From assembly GCA_002803225.1 (NCBI GenBank), contig NXFV01001909.1:1-55592 (forward strand): a stretch of 55,592 nucleotides of DNA, read 5' to 3'. Positions 45,543-55,547 of this stretch are shown one piece after another. The position numbers and the translations under genes are program-made. Below the pieces are notes generated by a model. The model did no database searches. It was not told the DNA's origin and was given only the letters and a program-made list of their open reading frames with translations. The stretch's first letter is position 1. Every line of letters starts with the position of its first letter. This stretch comes from Gamarada debralockiae (Eukaryota; Ascomycota; Leotiomycetes; Helotiales; Hyphodiscaceae).

Positions 45543-46171
45543 CTAAAAATTCAGGCGGAGCTTTGCGGCCGCTTGCTCCGGTTCACGCGTTGCCGTTTAT
45601 GGACCAAGCGACCTGCATAATAGCACCATCTGAGGTACCGTTAGCACATCTTTTACCCTCTCCGCGCTACGGGTCTATCGACATCTCGACACTCCCCAGT
45701 TTCGGGAACGCAAGGGCAAGCAACTCGGTATTTCCAACCACCGATATGCTTTGAACAAATCTCCATATCAGCGTTCATTGTGCTTCTAGCTTGAGAACGT
45801 CGTTGCCGTACTTAGTCTTACCCAACAGCTGAGGAAGTACTGGTGTCGAATCCGCCTTGCGGCTCAAGAGTCTTGAAGACTCAAGCAGCCAAACCTCTGT
45901 GCTTTTCTTCAATATGGCAAGAATTCCAGGTTTCAACTTTTCCCTTCACGGGAATTATTAGTCGGGTTCTTCCTCCACTCCTAACAGAGCTCGAGCCTAG
46001 TTCGGCCGAAAGTCGTTGGAAAGAATCAGGTTCGGCGTTGAGAGGGAGCGTCATCTTTAGGAATCGGCGTTCCCTTCGGCCCAAATCTACGTATCTATAT
46101 CTTGCTACCACAATGATTAACCCACTATCCCGACGGGTTTTCTCGAAGGAAATTCAATACAATTGACAAAA
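45543..46171. promoter_or_regulatory. divergent promoter, trm2 / Rossmann-fold gene
   Basis: This 629-bp gap lies between two divergent start codons. A 107-codon plus-strand frame overlaps it, but it has no recognisable domain and ends before the downstream gene. No clear binding-site pattern was seen. Confidence 0.4.
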
Positions 46172-47026
46172 ATGCGTGTCCTGCTGCTCGGAGCGACTGG
46201 AAATTTGGGGCTTCGCCTTATCCCGGCATTAATCGTCCACAGGCATATTGTAACTATCTATGTACGAGATCTTCCCAAGCTTCGCTCTCTCGTATCTCCA
46301 TCGCTGCTCGAGCTCGTCGAGGCCATCGTGGAAGGAGATGCGACCGACTCTACAGCCCTGAAGCAAGCGATTCTCGACCAAGATATCGAAGCCATTATTG
46401 ATGTTGCAGGCAAAAAGGTAAAGCCACGGGAGGAATTTCAACTCCCTAAGATCGCAAAAGCCGTATCGGATGCAGCAGTGTCAGTGGCAAGGGAGAGAGG
46501 AAGGTCGTTGAGAGTGTGGGTGACATCCGGATTGGGGATTTTGGAACATCCAGGCACGAAGTACCTCATACAAGATTAGTAAGACTCAATCTTCCAGATC
46601 CTTCAGTCGCAGGCCCTGATTTTATCTTTGGACTCTAGTTTCCCTAGATTTATGATGGATCAGCACGACGCTACTCGCGATGTTATGGAAGCCATTCCGC
46701 TCGCAGATCTCCGCTGGTCACTCTTGGCCATCTCAATGATGCATCCGTCGAATCCTAAACAAGGCCTCTTCGGGCCACTCGATGCACCACAATCTCATGG
46801 ACTCCTCGTGAAAGCGACATCTCCTCCGAGTTGGGAGAATACTTGGCGGGGAAACATCCCATTGATTGGACCATATCTGGATGTTTGGTTTAACGCGATC
46901 GTTACTTATGCTACGAGATATGAAGCCGTTGCCGAATTTTTGGCCGAGGACCTTGAGCGTGAAAGTGAGGAATGGGTTGGGATGAAGGTGGGTTTGAAGG
47001 AGGAGAGTGGGAAGAAGGATATTTGA
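46172..47026 (+). CDS. NAD(P)-binding Rossmann-fold protein (NmrA/atypical SDR-like)
   Basis: Exons 46172-46578 and 46639-47026 (60-bp intron, GTAAGA/TCTAG) give 264 residues. The N-terminal dinucleotide-binding motif is GATGNLG at residues 7-13, preceded by a beta strand (MRVLLL). IVEGDATDSTALKQAILDQDIEAIIDVAG then follows, where family members place the adenine-binding Asp and the end of strand 4. The strict YxxxK catalytic motif of classical SDRs is not seen, so it belongs to the atypical (NmrA or epimerase-like) group, which may act as an oxidoreductase or as a redox sensor. The start is ATG 46172; the frame is open a little further upstream only from non-ATG codons. The substrate is unknown. 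Confidence 0.85.
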
Positions 47027-47517
47027 TGGAATTATGTACAGCATACGAAGTATAGTCGATCTATAACTCTTACTATTATCACATCGATAGTAGGCTACCC
47101 GACGCACCCCTGCGTTTCCTGCACGTTCCGAGAGACCACAAATCACTGAAATGGGTTGAACAAATTTTAGGCCAGAGCCATTTTGTCGCCACTTCGAACT
47201 TGGAATGGCTGCCCCTCACCCAACAGCTTTGGTACCTTCGACATATCAGTAGTATCGAATTCGACTTGCATTTCAAGCAGCCGCCAAACCCCTGTGCTTT
47301 TCTTCAATGCGACATGATTTCCCAAAACAAAAGCCGTGCCCCAGGAAGTCTTCGGAGCACTTGTGCCTCATTTTTCGGCCAATAGCGATGCCGCTTATTC
47401 CAACCTCTTGGCAGTGCAATGTTGTGCTACATTGGCGCGTCTTGAGTTCAATTCCTTAAGAATTTCATCGTGAGCTTCGCTCCATGAACATCTTCCTGCA
47501 GTTTATCAACATCCAAG
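47027..47517. other. intergenic, promoter of membrane-protein gene
   Basis: This 491-bp gap separates two genes on the same strand. It holds the 3' end of the Rossmann-fold gene and the leader of the membrane protein. No coding frame or clear regulatory site was found. Confidence 0.4.
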
Positions 47518-49369
47518 ATGGCCGAGAAGGCTTTCATATTCCAAAAGGGTCCGATATGCCTGACCGACGACGAGGCCCAGGTCGACTCTGTCGGCACCAA
47601 CACGAGCCTCAGCAGATTTGACATTTTCACCACCGTTCTTCATTTCCTCTCCGTGTATCTTTCGACTGCGGGAATTGGTTCCTTGATATGGGCATATGTC
47701 GTAGTTCGGGGGTATGACCGGCCACGGCCGGCATTTCTCGAAGATTTCGTGGAGAATTTCCTCGCTGTGATTGTTCTGGTAGGCTGCTCTCCATTTCGCT
47801 CGAACTTTACTTCTGCTAACCTATTGCTTCAGCTCTCAATTTCAATAATCTGGTCGATATTCAACATGTGGCTGCTTCGAAAGCATCGACTCGTACCCCC
47901 ACATATCTTCAGCCTCTGCTACAACATCTTCATGACTATTTGTCTCATATACTTCCCCGCCGTCTGTTGCAGCCGCCTATATGACAAATGGTCGACAATT
48001 GCTTGCGAATACATATCACACCTAGACAAGGACTGCTTGCCAGTTTACTCAACAATCCTTGAGACCGAAGTGACCGGGCTAGCTTGTGCGTTCGTTGTTG
48101 CGTAAGTCTATTCTCCCGATCCCTTGCATATCCAAAACTAACATCACGCGACCTAGCTTAATCTTCCTCATACATATCACGGCTCGCGTGATCGCTTTTA
48201 TTATCCACATGAAGAGTAATGGCAAAACTTCCCGACTTGGAGTGTGGCTGTATGATCATGGGTATTCTACTACAATAGCGATTTACGGTGTTTCGGGATC
48301 TCTCGCGATGATTGGCTTTTGCATGATGCTCTGGGCTTACGACTTTATCATAACCTTCGGATCGCATGAATATCGTGGGAGTGCTATATGGGCTGCTCAC
48401 AGCAATGCTGGCTTTGATATACTTACATTTTTGGTAAGAAAGCACAAAAACTGAGCCCCCCTCCCCCCAACACACAAAAGAAAAAGGATAACTATACTGA
48501 TGATATATTTTAGCTTCTTACTGTTCCGGTATGGTTCACGGCAAACATAATGAGCATGTGCCAGCGCCGCAACCCCTTGTCTAACAAGCTCGCCGCTATT
48601 TACGATTTCGCAATCACCATAGCTCTCATGACTGTCTCAATTCGCTGCTGCATTCGACTTGACCATTTGGGAGAAGCTTGCGAGGGGTCCGGTTACTGCA
48701 TTTGGATTTGGAAAACCATAAAACCGCGACAATTGGCTGCAATTACACTGACTCTGATTGTGGGGTAAGTTTCGATCACCACTTCAATGATCTTCATGCT
48801 GAACTCTCTCAAGTCTAATCCACCTCTCACTCTGTTTGCACCGTCTTCAATACTCCCTGCAGTGGGCGAGAGATCGAAACCGCATCACCGTACTCCTTCA
48901 TGCACTGAATGACTCGGACGACTTTGGAAGTCTCGGTAAACTGCATGGGCATGTCTGGACCGATGAACAGATTACATCAATCTTCCAAATTAAAACGACT
49001 GGCGACAAAGTTCACAGTTATATCTGTCTCATACGTCGTCAGATTCAAGAAGACGTCGCAGCATTCAACCATGAACCTTCGAGGCGCCGTCTCGCCCTGA
49101 GCAATATGGGAAGAATTCTTCGCCAAAAACTTGACGGCAGCGCATGGGATGATGAGCAATTCGCTCTGCTTTACGATGCATTGCGCGAGACGCCTGGACA
49201 GGAGGCCCGAATCGAAGATGAATCACGCCTCCCAGAGGCACCACCAACATATCAAAATGCTGTGTCTGAAGGGGTCTGCGAGAATGCTGATGAGGTGACG
49301 ACCGTTGAAGAAAGTCCGGTCGAGGAGTCCAAGAAAGACCGCATCACTGATACAGCAGTTGACTACTGA
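47518..49369 (+). CDS. multi-pass membrane protein with C-terminal PPxY motif, unknown function
   Basis: Exons 47518-47778, 47833-48101, 48157-48433, 48514-48764 and 48814-49369 join in phase to 537 residues (introns 54, 55, 80 and 49 bp). About eight hydrophobic helices lie in residues 35-345, some of them split by introns. They are followed by a soluble C-terminal tail of about 190 residues. The tail contains a helical part (QWARDRNRITVLLHAL, YICLIRRQIQEDV, SNMGRILRQKLDGSAW) and a PPTY motif in LPEAPPTYQNAV near residue 495. PPxY is the WW-domain ligand of Rsp5/Nedd4 ubiquitin ligases and their arrestin-like adaptors, so ubiquitin-driven turnover is likely by inference. I do not recognise the membrane family: the helix pattern is not clearly a GPCR, MFS or Pth11 type. 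Intron 1 is in frame and stop-free, so an unspliced form could also be read. Confidence 0.85.
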
Positions 49370-49604
49370 AAGAAGTAAGCGTCTCAATCAGGCTCCGGGC
49401 TTTATCAACATCTCTGTTATGCAGGTTGAGCGGCGGTCGAAACTATCGTTTAGAAATACATTTCCTTCCGCTCCGAGTCTCAGGAAGCTCTCAAGTCGTG
49501 TAGAAAATTCCTCTTCCATTCTCCCTACTCATGGGTATCGTATCTTCTCATTCATTCCTGCACCTCACATTCCTTCTCATTACAAATCAGCCTCCAATAT
49601 CGTC

Positions 49605-51182
49605 TCATCCCGTCCCCTTTCCCCACCCCAACTCCAACCTCCCTTCCCCCCTCAACTCCCTCCACCACCTAGTCTGAAACACAACATCCGCCTCCTCACC
49701 ACCAATCAAAATCCACCACTTCCTCAAAAACCACTCCTCAGCCTCCCAACTCCTTCGATCCCAAGGATGTCCACATCCTCTCCCCGTAGAGGTGGAACTC
49801 CCCTGCCAACAAAATAGCCCATTATTATAGAAGATGTCATTCTTCAATTCCCCCAAATCGATCATTGGGGGCTCCATTGATGTTAATGTCAGTGCACGTT
49901 CGCGGAGGGTGGGGAAGGGAATGAGATCTAGCCATGGATGGTGTAGGTAGAGGATTTGGGGAGCGGTTGGGCGGAGATCGGGTGGCATGCGGGAAGCGTA
50001 GAGGGGGAGGAGGGAGGCTACATCTGAGGGTGTGGCGTGCGGTTTGTAAAATGGGGATAAGGTGGATTCGAAGTAGAGGTCAGGGATGTGGATTCCGGCT
50101 GCTGAGGCGACTGTGAAATATGCCTGGAGAGTTGAGGTTCGAACCAGAGTAAGCGTGTTCTTGTGAACATCAGGTAGTGATGAAACTGCTTGGTCTCTGT
50201 TGCCGAGAGCTTGGAGTCCGGATAGGAAGACATCTCGAATGTTGTGTCCACGAGCTATGGCTGTGCTGACGAGGCATTGGTTTTCTTTTGTGTCGTCTAG
50301 TCGGAGAAATTGGATTATCTCTGCACTTATCTTTTTGCTGTCGGTGGGTCCAATATCTTTGGATTTTGCTTTTCGGGAATCTTTGTATACTTGCAAAGAT
50401 GATGTCGATGCTGCCGATGCGTGGATGGTGGGAGGGGAAGGTTGGCGCGGAAGTTCGAGAGTTGGTGGGCTTACTGTTGACTCAGAGTCTTCTAGGGAGT
50501 CAAAGACGTATCCGCTCCCAAACGATGTATCGTTTTCCATAACAGTGTTTGTGGATTCCTGTGATCGAGAGTTCCCGCTTCCTAAACCCAAGTCATCGTC
50601 CACTTGAATTGAACTCGCAGGAACGTCAAGCGAGGGATCTGCGATCGGTACAAGATCCGGTACAGCATAATCCGAGTCTCCTGGAATCCAGAAATTATCA
50701 TAATACGTGGAAGAAGATCCTTCTTCTTGGGTGGAGCTGAAGAGAGAACTAGAGACATGGTCTTCTGAGATGTCCTGATTCCCGTTGAAAGGGTACGTGG
50801 ATTGGACGGGATCCGGCTGCTCTAAGGTACTCGAGCTCTGAACTTCGGGGCCATAGCTTTCACAGCTTTCTCCACTTGGAAATGAATGCCATTCTGTACC
50901 CATTTGATACCCAAGGTCATTCTGCAGAAATGCTGATCCTGGCCTGAGGGGCGCGAGTTGCTCAGCAACACGCTCCAGGTTCTCGAGACGATTCTTCAAC
51001 TTTTCTCCTAAGAGGACTTATCAGTAGGGCTCAATGAGTGAAATTTGGATGTTGAGTCGAAGCTTACTATACTTGCGCTGAGCCTCTCTATTCTGCAGTT
51101 TCCGCTTCTCGGATGGAGGTCCTCGTCCCTTCCGAATGGAGGAAAATGACTTCTCATTCGATAGAACTTTTGCTGTGGCCAT
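49605..51182 (-). CDS. bZIP transcription factor with DUF3425 domain
   Basis: Exon 1 (51182-51068) and exon 2 (51007-49605) flank a 60-bp intron and give 505 residues. The basic region is split by the intron: KRKLQNREAQRKY in exon 1 and REKLKNRLENLERVAEQL in exon 2, so N-x2-A-Q-x3-R and a short leucine zipper. The middle (about 60-260) is acidic and Ser/Pro-rich, like an activation region. The C-terminal ~230 residues are the fungal DUF3425 type, with the marker LRPTAPQILYLHHPWLDLIPFPTLRERAL and PWDRRSWE...FLRKWW. This bZIP plus DUF3425 layout is common in filamentous ascomycetes; its targets are generally unknown. Without exon 1 the protein loses its DNA-contact residues. It is convergent with the membrane-protein gene, only 235 bp away. 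Confidence 0.93.
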
Positions 51183-51566
51183 TTTATATTCTCTTCATAA
51201 GCGATAAAGAAATCTTGAAAAATACGATTTTGGGTAATTTGAATGTTTTTCAAATTCGGGGGGAATGTTTAATAATATGGGGCAGAATGTAAGATTCGGA
51301 GTTAGCGGACGGAGCAGGACTTTGGCGAAAACCCGCCGCCCTCTCATAAATTGGTTGTGAACTTTCTTCTTCCACTCAGTATTTTCTTGAGTAATTTTTG
51401 TGAAACATGTTGTTTCGTCACAAATAATGACGGAATTCGTTGGTGACGTCCGTCCTTGTTCCCTGCGATTCTTCTCGCAATCCATGCGTTGAACTCTAAA
51501 CCTCCTTTTTCTGGCTACTATTCTCCTACCCCAGTGTCGTCCTCTCTCAATAACTCCTCGGAGCCT
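51183..51566. other. bZIP gene promoter
   Basis: This 384-bp stretch has no supported frame. It should hold the leader and promoter of the bZIP gene, which reads to the left. No binding-site pattern is clear. Confidence 0.35.
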
Positions 51567-52330
51567 CTATAAGCTCTTGATTCCAATCCAGGCGACTAGC
51601 AAGAAACACCGTTTGTGTTGCTTCTCCAATCTATCAAGATCAAATTGCCCGATGCTCTCAAAGGTTGAATCACTAACAGCGAGGATTTTCACCACACAAA
51701 TCTCTGGATACACCTCCTTCACGATTTGCAGAAGCGCTTCTATCATAGCCATGATCTTCTGTTCTTCTTCATCTTCGTCCACAGCCATGCCGAGACCTCT
51801 GTCGATCCTGTCCAGGTGGATGTATACTGGCTTTTGGGAACCGAAAGAAGTTGAGGATGGATACGAGCCACTCTACTCTGGCCTGAATGAATTCTCGGTA
51901 GTCTTTAGTCTGCCATTGCGCACTCTCGACCAAGGTCTTTTATTCTTGGTACTTGTTTTGCATGACTCCAGGACTCTAACCAAGCACCTGAAATATGATG
52001 CTCGGGAGCACGTCGTCCAGAGGTGCGGAGTCGCCTGAACCCTTTGCATGAATACCGCGCGATGTGTACATGTACGTCGTCGGCCATGAGCTTTCCTTCC
52101 AGATCGGTGGCTGCCGAGGAAAGCCAACAAAATCCATTCGCTAATGCTGATGCATGATTTTTCCCAGAGAGAAGAAGCAGGCCAGATATTCTTTGGTTAC
52201 TTTGCCAGCGCTGGAATGCGTTTTCTTGTGACAGTCTTGCAAAATCAAGCTGTTCGAAAAGCATTCTTCGTCGTGAAGTTTCTGGAAATTTTGAAACGAG
52301 AGAACTCCTGAGAGTTTTGAAATTGGTATG
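51567..52330 (-). pseudogene. STAND/NACHT-like NTPase-family fragment, frameshifted
   Basis: Read on the minus strand, family-like pieces follow in the right order but in different frames. Near 52320-52020 come KTLRSSLVSKFPETSRRR and FQRWQS....GLLLLSGKN, then CWLSSAATDLEGKL. Near 51980-51950, in another frame, comes DDVLPSIIFQVLG. Near 51890, in a third frame, comes YREFIQARVEWLVSILNFF. From about 51836 comes KPVYIHLDRIDRG followed by KIMAMIEALLQIVKEV and VVKILAVSD. The hydrophobic strand ending DRIDR looks like a Walker B and the last strand like a sensor. No Walker A GK[ST] is left after LLLSGKN. At least three frame changes without plausible introns indicate a decayed gene. The family name is from memory of fungal NLR-like proteins and is only moderately sure. 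Confidence 0.5.
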
Positions 52331-52663
52331 CTTGCGGTAGCGTTCCTCGTTGCTTCAAGGGATAGATCTAGAGACGGATTGGCTAGTTCGATATGATGGT
52401 AGATGAAATTGTGAGCGCGCAAAGCTATGTTAGATGGGCAACCACACCGCTTTATTGCAGCATATTGGAATTACAAATTCGAAAGGGTATGGGTTCAACA
52501 ACACAGCAACGCACCTGTGGAATTTTGGGTTTGAGTTAAACAAAAGGGCAGATCCGGGCAGCAGCTACCGAAGCTGATAATTATACCCTCTATGTAATCA
52601 CGAGTCCTTATTAAGAAGAGATCAGCTCCGTGTTATGTCCACAACGTATTTTCCATCGCTGCA

Positions 52664-53012
52664 TCAAGTTCTTCTATGTTTCTTTGTCATATGTCTCTTC
52701 AAGTTGTCCAGCCTAGAAAATGACAAGTTCTGTTCTTGGCAACCCTTGTGGGAACAGCGGTATTCGGTCTTAGGGTAGACATTTCTATGCTCCCTACTGT
52801 TTTGATGCCGCCGTAGATCCTTCTTTGAGCGGATGCATAGCTGCAACCTGCCACAGAACAACGACGTGGCTTTATATGGTTTCTGGCATGCTTTCTAATG
52901 TGCCCATGGAACCAGCTATTGATGCGGGCTCGGCCTAGGAGAACACTTACCGGTCGCAAGGGCGATCAAAAGTTCTTTCACATCTTACACAGTTTAGGAG
53001 ACTACCGGGCAT
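52664..53012 (-). pseudogene. C2H2 zinc-finger gene broken by a frameshift
   Basis: A start at 53012 reads MPGSLLNCVRCERTFDRPCDR and reaches a GTAAGT donor. Splicing to the TTAG just before 52895 would give KHARNHIKPRRCSVAGC, completing finger 1 and opening finger 2. Finger 2 then breaks: CSYAS is in one frame while RSKKDLRRHQNSREH is in the next, as if one base had been lost near 52832. Finger 3 (YRCSHKGC...FSRLDNLKRHMTKKH) is intact and a stop follows at once. The RPCDL-type first finger and the DLRRHQ / DNLKRH wording are typical of a fungal C2H2 family. It may be a recent pseudogene, or the break may be a sequencing error; only reads can decide. Confidence 0.55.
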
Positions 53013-53918
53013 CCTCTGGTGACTGTGTTGATGACTTGGACGCTGTTAATGTCCAGTCATCCGAAGACGTGTCTTGGCTATCAGAACCTGAACTTGGAGT
53101 TGTAAGACAATCATCAACAAGTGTCTTCTCGAGTCCGTTTGCTTTGAAATTTCCAAGAGCCTGCTACATGTCCTCTGAGTCACCAAGGTGATCTCGAACC
53201 GAACTTGCGTTTTGTGGAAAGTTATTCTTAGGAGCTGAGAAATTCAAAAGCTCTTCTTCAATATTTATGCCACTTCCCTCTGGCATATCAACATCCTCCC
53301 AAAAATGAGCAGATCCGATGATGAAAGGAACAGCTGCGGCAACGCAGCTTAGTCTATAGGAGTTTCCCCTTCTTGGTCGAGATCGTTTTCTTCCAGATCC
53401 AGTCTATCCTTAAGCTTTCTACATTCCTCCTCCAAAAGACACAATGCCTCCCACGTATTTGTAGGTCTTCGGAGGACCGTCGAATATACTGGATATGCTC
53501 TGGTACGCTGTCTAAACCCATCTCTTGGTTGAGTTGTCGCTCTATCATGCAGCTTCGAGTATCTCGGGCAGTTTCTCGAAGCCTCCTGGTTTCACTTCTT
53601 TTCTGCTGTAGCACTCCTCTAGTCAAAGGCAACATTGCCCCGAAGAAATGAGACACATTCCCAAGCTGTTCGCAGCTGAGCGTGAGAAGGACCCTCGAAA
53701 TCCCCTGGCCAGGGGTACTTCATTTGCAACGTTCCGTCTCTATGGGTTGTTGGATTGTCTTCGCCGAGTTTGACAGCTTCCAGAGGGTCATTGACTTCTT
53801 CGTCGCGATTATTTTCTTCTGGCTATTCGTCGCCCTCGGCGGTGGGCTCATTCGTAGCCCGACCCAGAGTCAGTAGAGCTAATGCACTGGCTGAAAGTCC
53901 TAGCCAAGACAATCCTTT
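53013..53918. other. pieces upstream of the broken zinc-finger gene
   Basis: The minus strand holds short, charged frames that could be the former N-terminal part of the zinc-finger gene. One is a coiled-coil-like piece near 53440-53360 (EALCLLEEECRKLKDRLDLEEN). Others are an acidic piece near 53330-53190 (EDVDMPEGSGINIEEELLNF) and a Ser/Thr piece near 53110-53040. They lie in different frames with stops between them. I cannot build one gene from them. Confidence 0.35.
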
Positions 53919-54810
53919 TTAATGGTCCATGAGCTCCTCCAAAGACTCTGGCTCCATCGAGTCACGAATCCACGACAGCATCCAAACATTGATAGGATCT
54001 TCTAGGCTATTGACAGTATCTGGGTATAAGTTGAAGTCGGGCTGTTCTACATCAGGTTGGTAGCTAGTTTGTGAAGCGCCAGACAGTTCTTTCTCAATCC
54101 GTGCCTCGATCCTGCCGATTTCGCTGAATCTTGACGGATCAAACGATGTCACATTTTCTAATGGTTCCGCTGGCAGTTAAGTAACTGTAAGTTCGGATAT
54201 TCTTCTCTCCCGTGTTGGATCGTTTCGTCCGTATTCCAATACTGGAGCCTCAGCTCCTCCCAGGTCGAAGACGACTAAGGCAATGCCACAACTGGTATAT
54301 CGTCCAATTGTTCCGTATACTCAGTTAAAATATGGAGATCTGAATCAAATCGTGAAGTTGGAGGGCCAGGGTAGTTGTCCGCTTCATCAAGATGCACATT
54401 GGTGAGCCATTCGGATGGAAGTAGTCAGTCCACAATAGGCCTCGGAGAGCGAAATCTTCTGGGAGCTCGAGGAAGCTTTGGTCATCGTTGTAATCGAGCT
54501 CAAGGAGCCAAGGGCTCGTATGTACTTGGCTTCTAAAGGGGGTGAGTGCTAGTATCAATTGGGCGTGATCGGATTGTGTACTTAGTGGATGTGAACGGCT
54601 GCTCCTCGAAAGGCACCTAGGATGTTGAATGCTCCAAGTCCTTGTTCTGCAAAATGACTCTGGGTAATAATAAGAAGAGGTCGATTGAACCCAGATTGAT
54701 TAGAACCATTGTTCAAAATCAGGCCTGCCAAGGTTGTGAGTGAGTGGTAACCGCTTGATGCCGTAGAGATCCCAAACGAATGCAGGATGTGCGCAGAACG
54801 GGACATCAAT
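53919..54810 (-). pseudogene. Est1/SMG7-like fragment, broken
   Basis: The piece FLELPEDFALRGLLWTDYFHP (54480-54415) resembles the end of the Est1-type DNA/RNA-binding domain found in fungal SMG7/Est1-like proteins. The continuation EWLTNVHLDEADNYPGPP is in the next frame, so a frameshift lies near 54410. Upstream, 54809-54582 (SFGISTASSGYHSLTTLAG) may be the Y-H-x-L-A repeat part of the same domain. Downstream, 53919-54152 gives an acidic C-terminal piece (SEIGRIEARIEKELSG). Stops separate the pieces. The match is by eye and memory, so the family call is tentative, but the broken state is plain. Confidence 0.4.
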
Positions 54811-55150
54811 TAACTACCTGTCTGCGCACTTCAAAAAATAATTTCAACAGCAGAGGACGTGTTTTAAGGAAGATCAAATCAAGCACTGGGAGCCTCCCTG
54901 GTCTGCCGCCCTGGAGGCCTCCCTCACGGGCGGGAAAGGCGATATGCGAACTAATAGCGAGCACTCCTCAAGACAAGGGGAATCATCCCTCTAATTGAGC
55001 AATCTATTGCTTTTGCGGCTTTAACTAGCGATCACCGTTTTCCAGGCCATGTTTGGAGATTTACCCTTTGAATTCTGAATTCATTCGAAAGTTCCTATTT
55101 CCCAGTCCTTTTGACCAAAGAAAACACTCTTCCATATCTTTGGATAGCAA
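54811..55150. other. spacer beside the permease gene
   Basis: This 340-bp stretch has no supported gene. It contains the 3' region of the minus-strand MFS permease gene and, further left, possible upstream parts of the broken Est1-like fragment. Confidence 0.35.
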
Positions 55151-55547
55151 TTAAACAACGTATCTGAATCCAACACTTCTCTCCTCAGGCCCTTCAGCAC
55201 CGCCATCTTGCGATTCCATCTCAGCTCTCTCTAACTTCTTGTTCTCGTGGATATGGACGAATCGAAGAATGAGAGCGACTAAGGCCACGACGAGGCAGAT
55301 GACTGCGTTGGCGCTGCCTCCTGGGAGATAGCGTGGAGCTGCTGAATTTGGATACATCTGAAGACTTCAGGTCAGAATCAAGCGACCAAAAGTAGAGAGC
55401 AGTGTACTGACATAGGATCCATAGATCGAGGCAGTGTTGCCAATCATGTTGCAGATGGCGATCGCAGCAGATCTCTTGACAAGAGGGCGCGGGAAACTGT
55501 TCGCCACCCAAGCGACGATGATTTGGTAGGCGGATACAGCTCCCATT
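55151..55547 (-). CDS. MFS permease of the allantoate/nicotinate type (ACS family), C-terminal part
   Basis: Two exons are visible: 55547-55412 (MGAVSAYQIIVAWVANSFPRP, then KRSAAIAICNMIGNTASIYGSY) and 55357-55151 (MYPNSAAPRYLPGGSANAVIC). The latter carries the last membrane helix and a charged tail with IHENKKLERAEME. The IYGSY/MYP..APRY.PGG and HENKKLE blocks are hallmarks of the anion:cation symporter group that includes Tna1 and Dal5. The 54-bp intron has GTCAGT/TTCAG ends. An acceptor (TCTCCAG) just before 55547 shows that the gene continues beyond the window, so about three quarters of it is missing. The substrate cannot be read from this part; organic anions or vitamins are usual. Confidence 0.85.

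Noticed and set aside
52935..52950. 16-bp GTAAGT...CTAG as an intron in the zinc-finger fragment
   Set aside because: It is far too short for splicing; the 56-bp alternative that ends at TTAG is more plausible.
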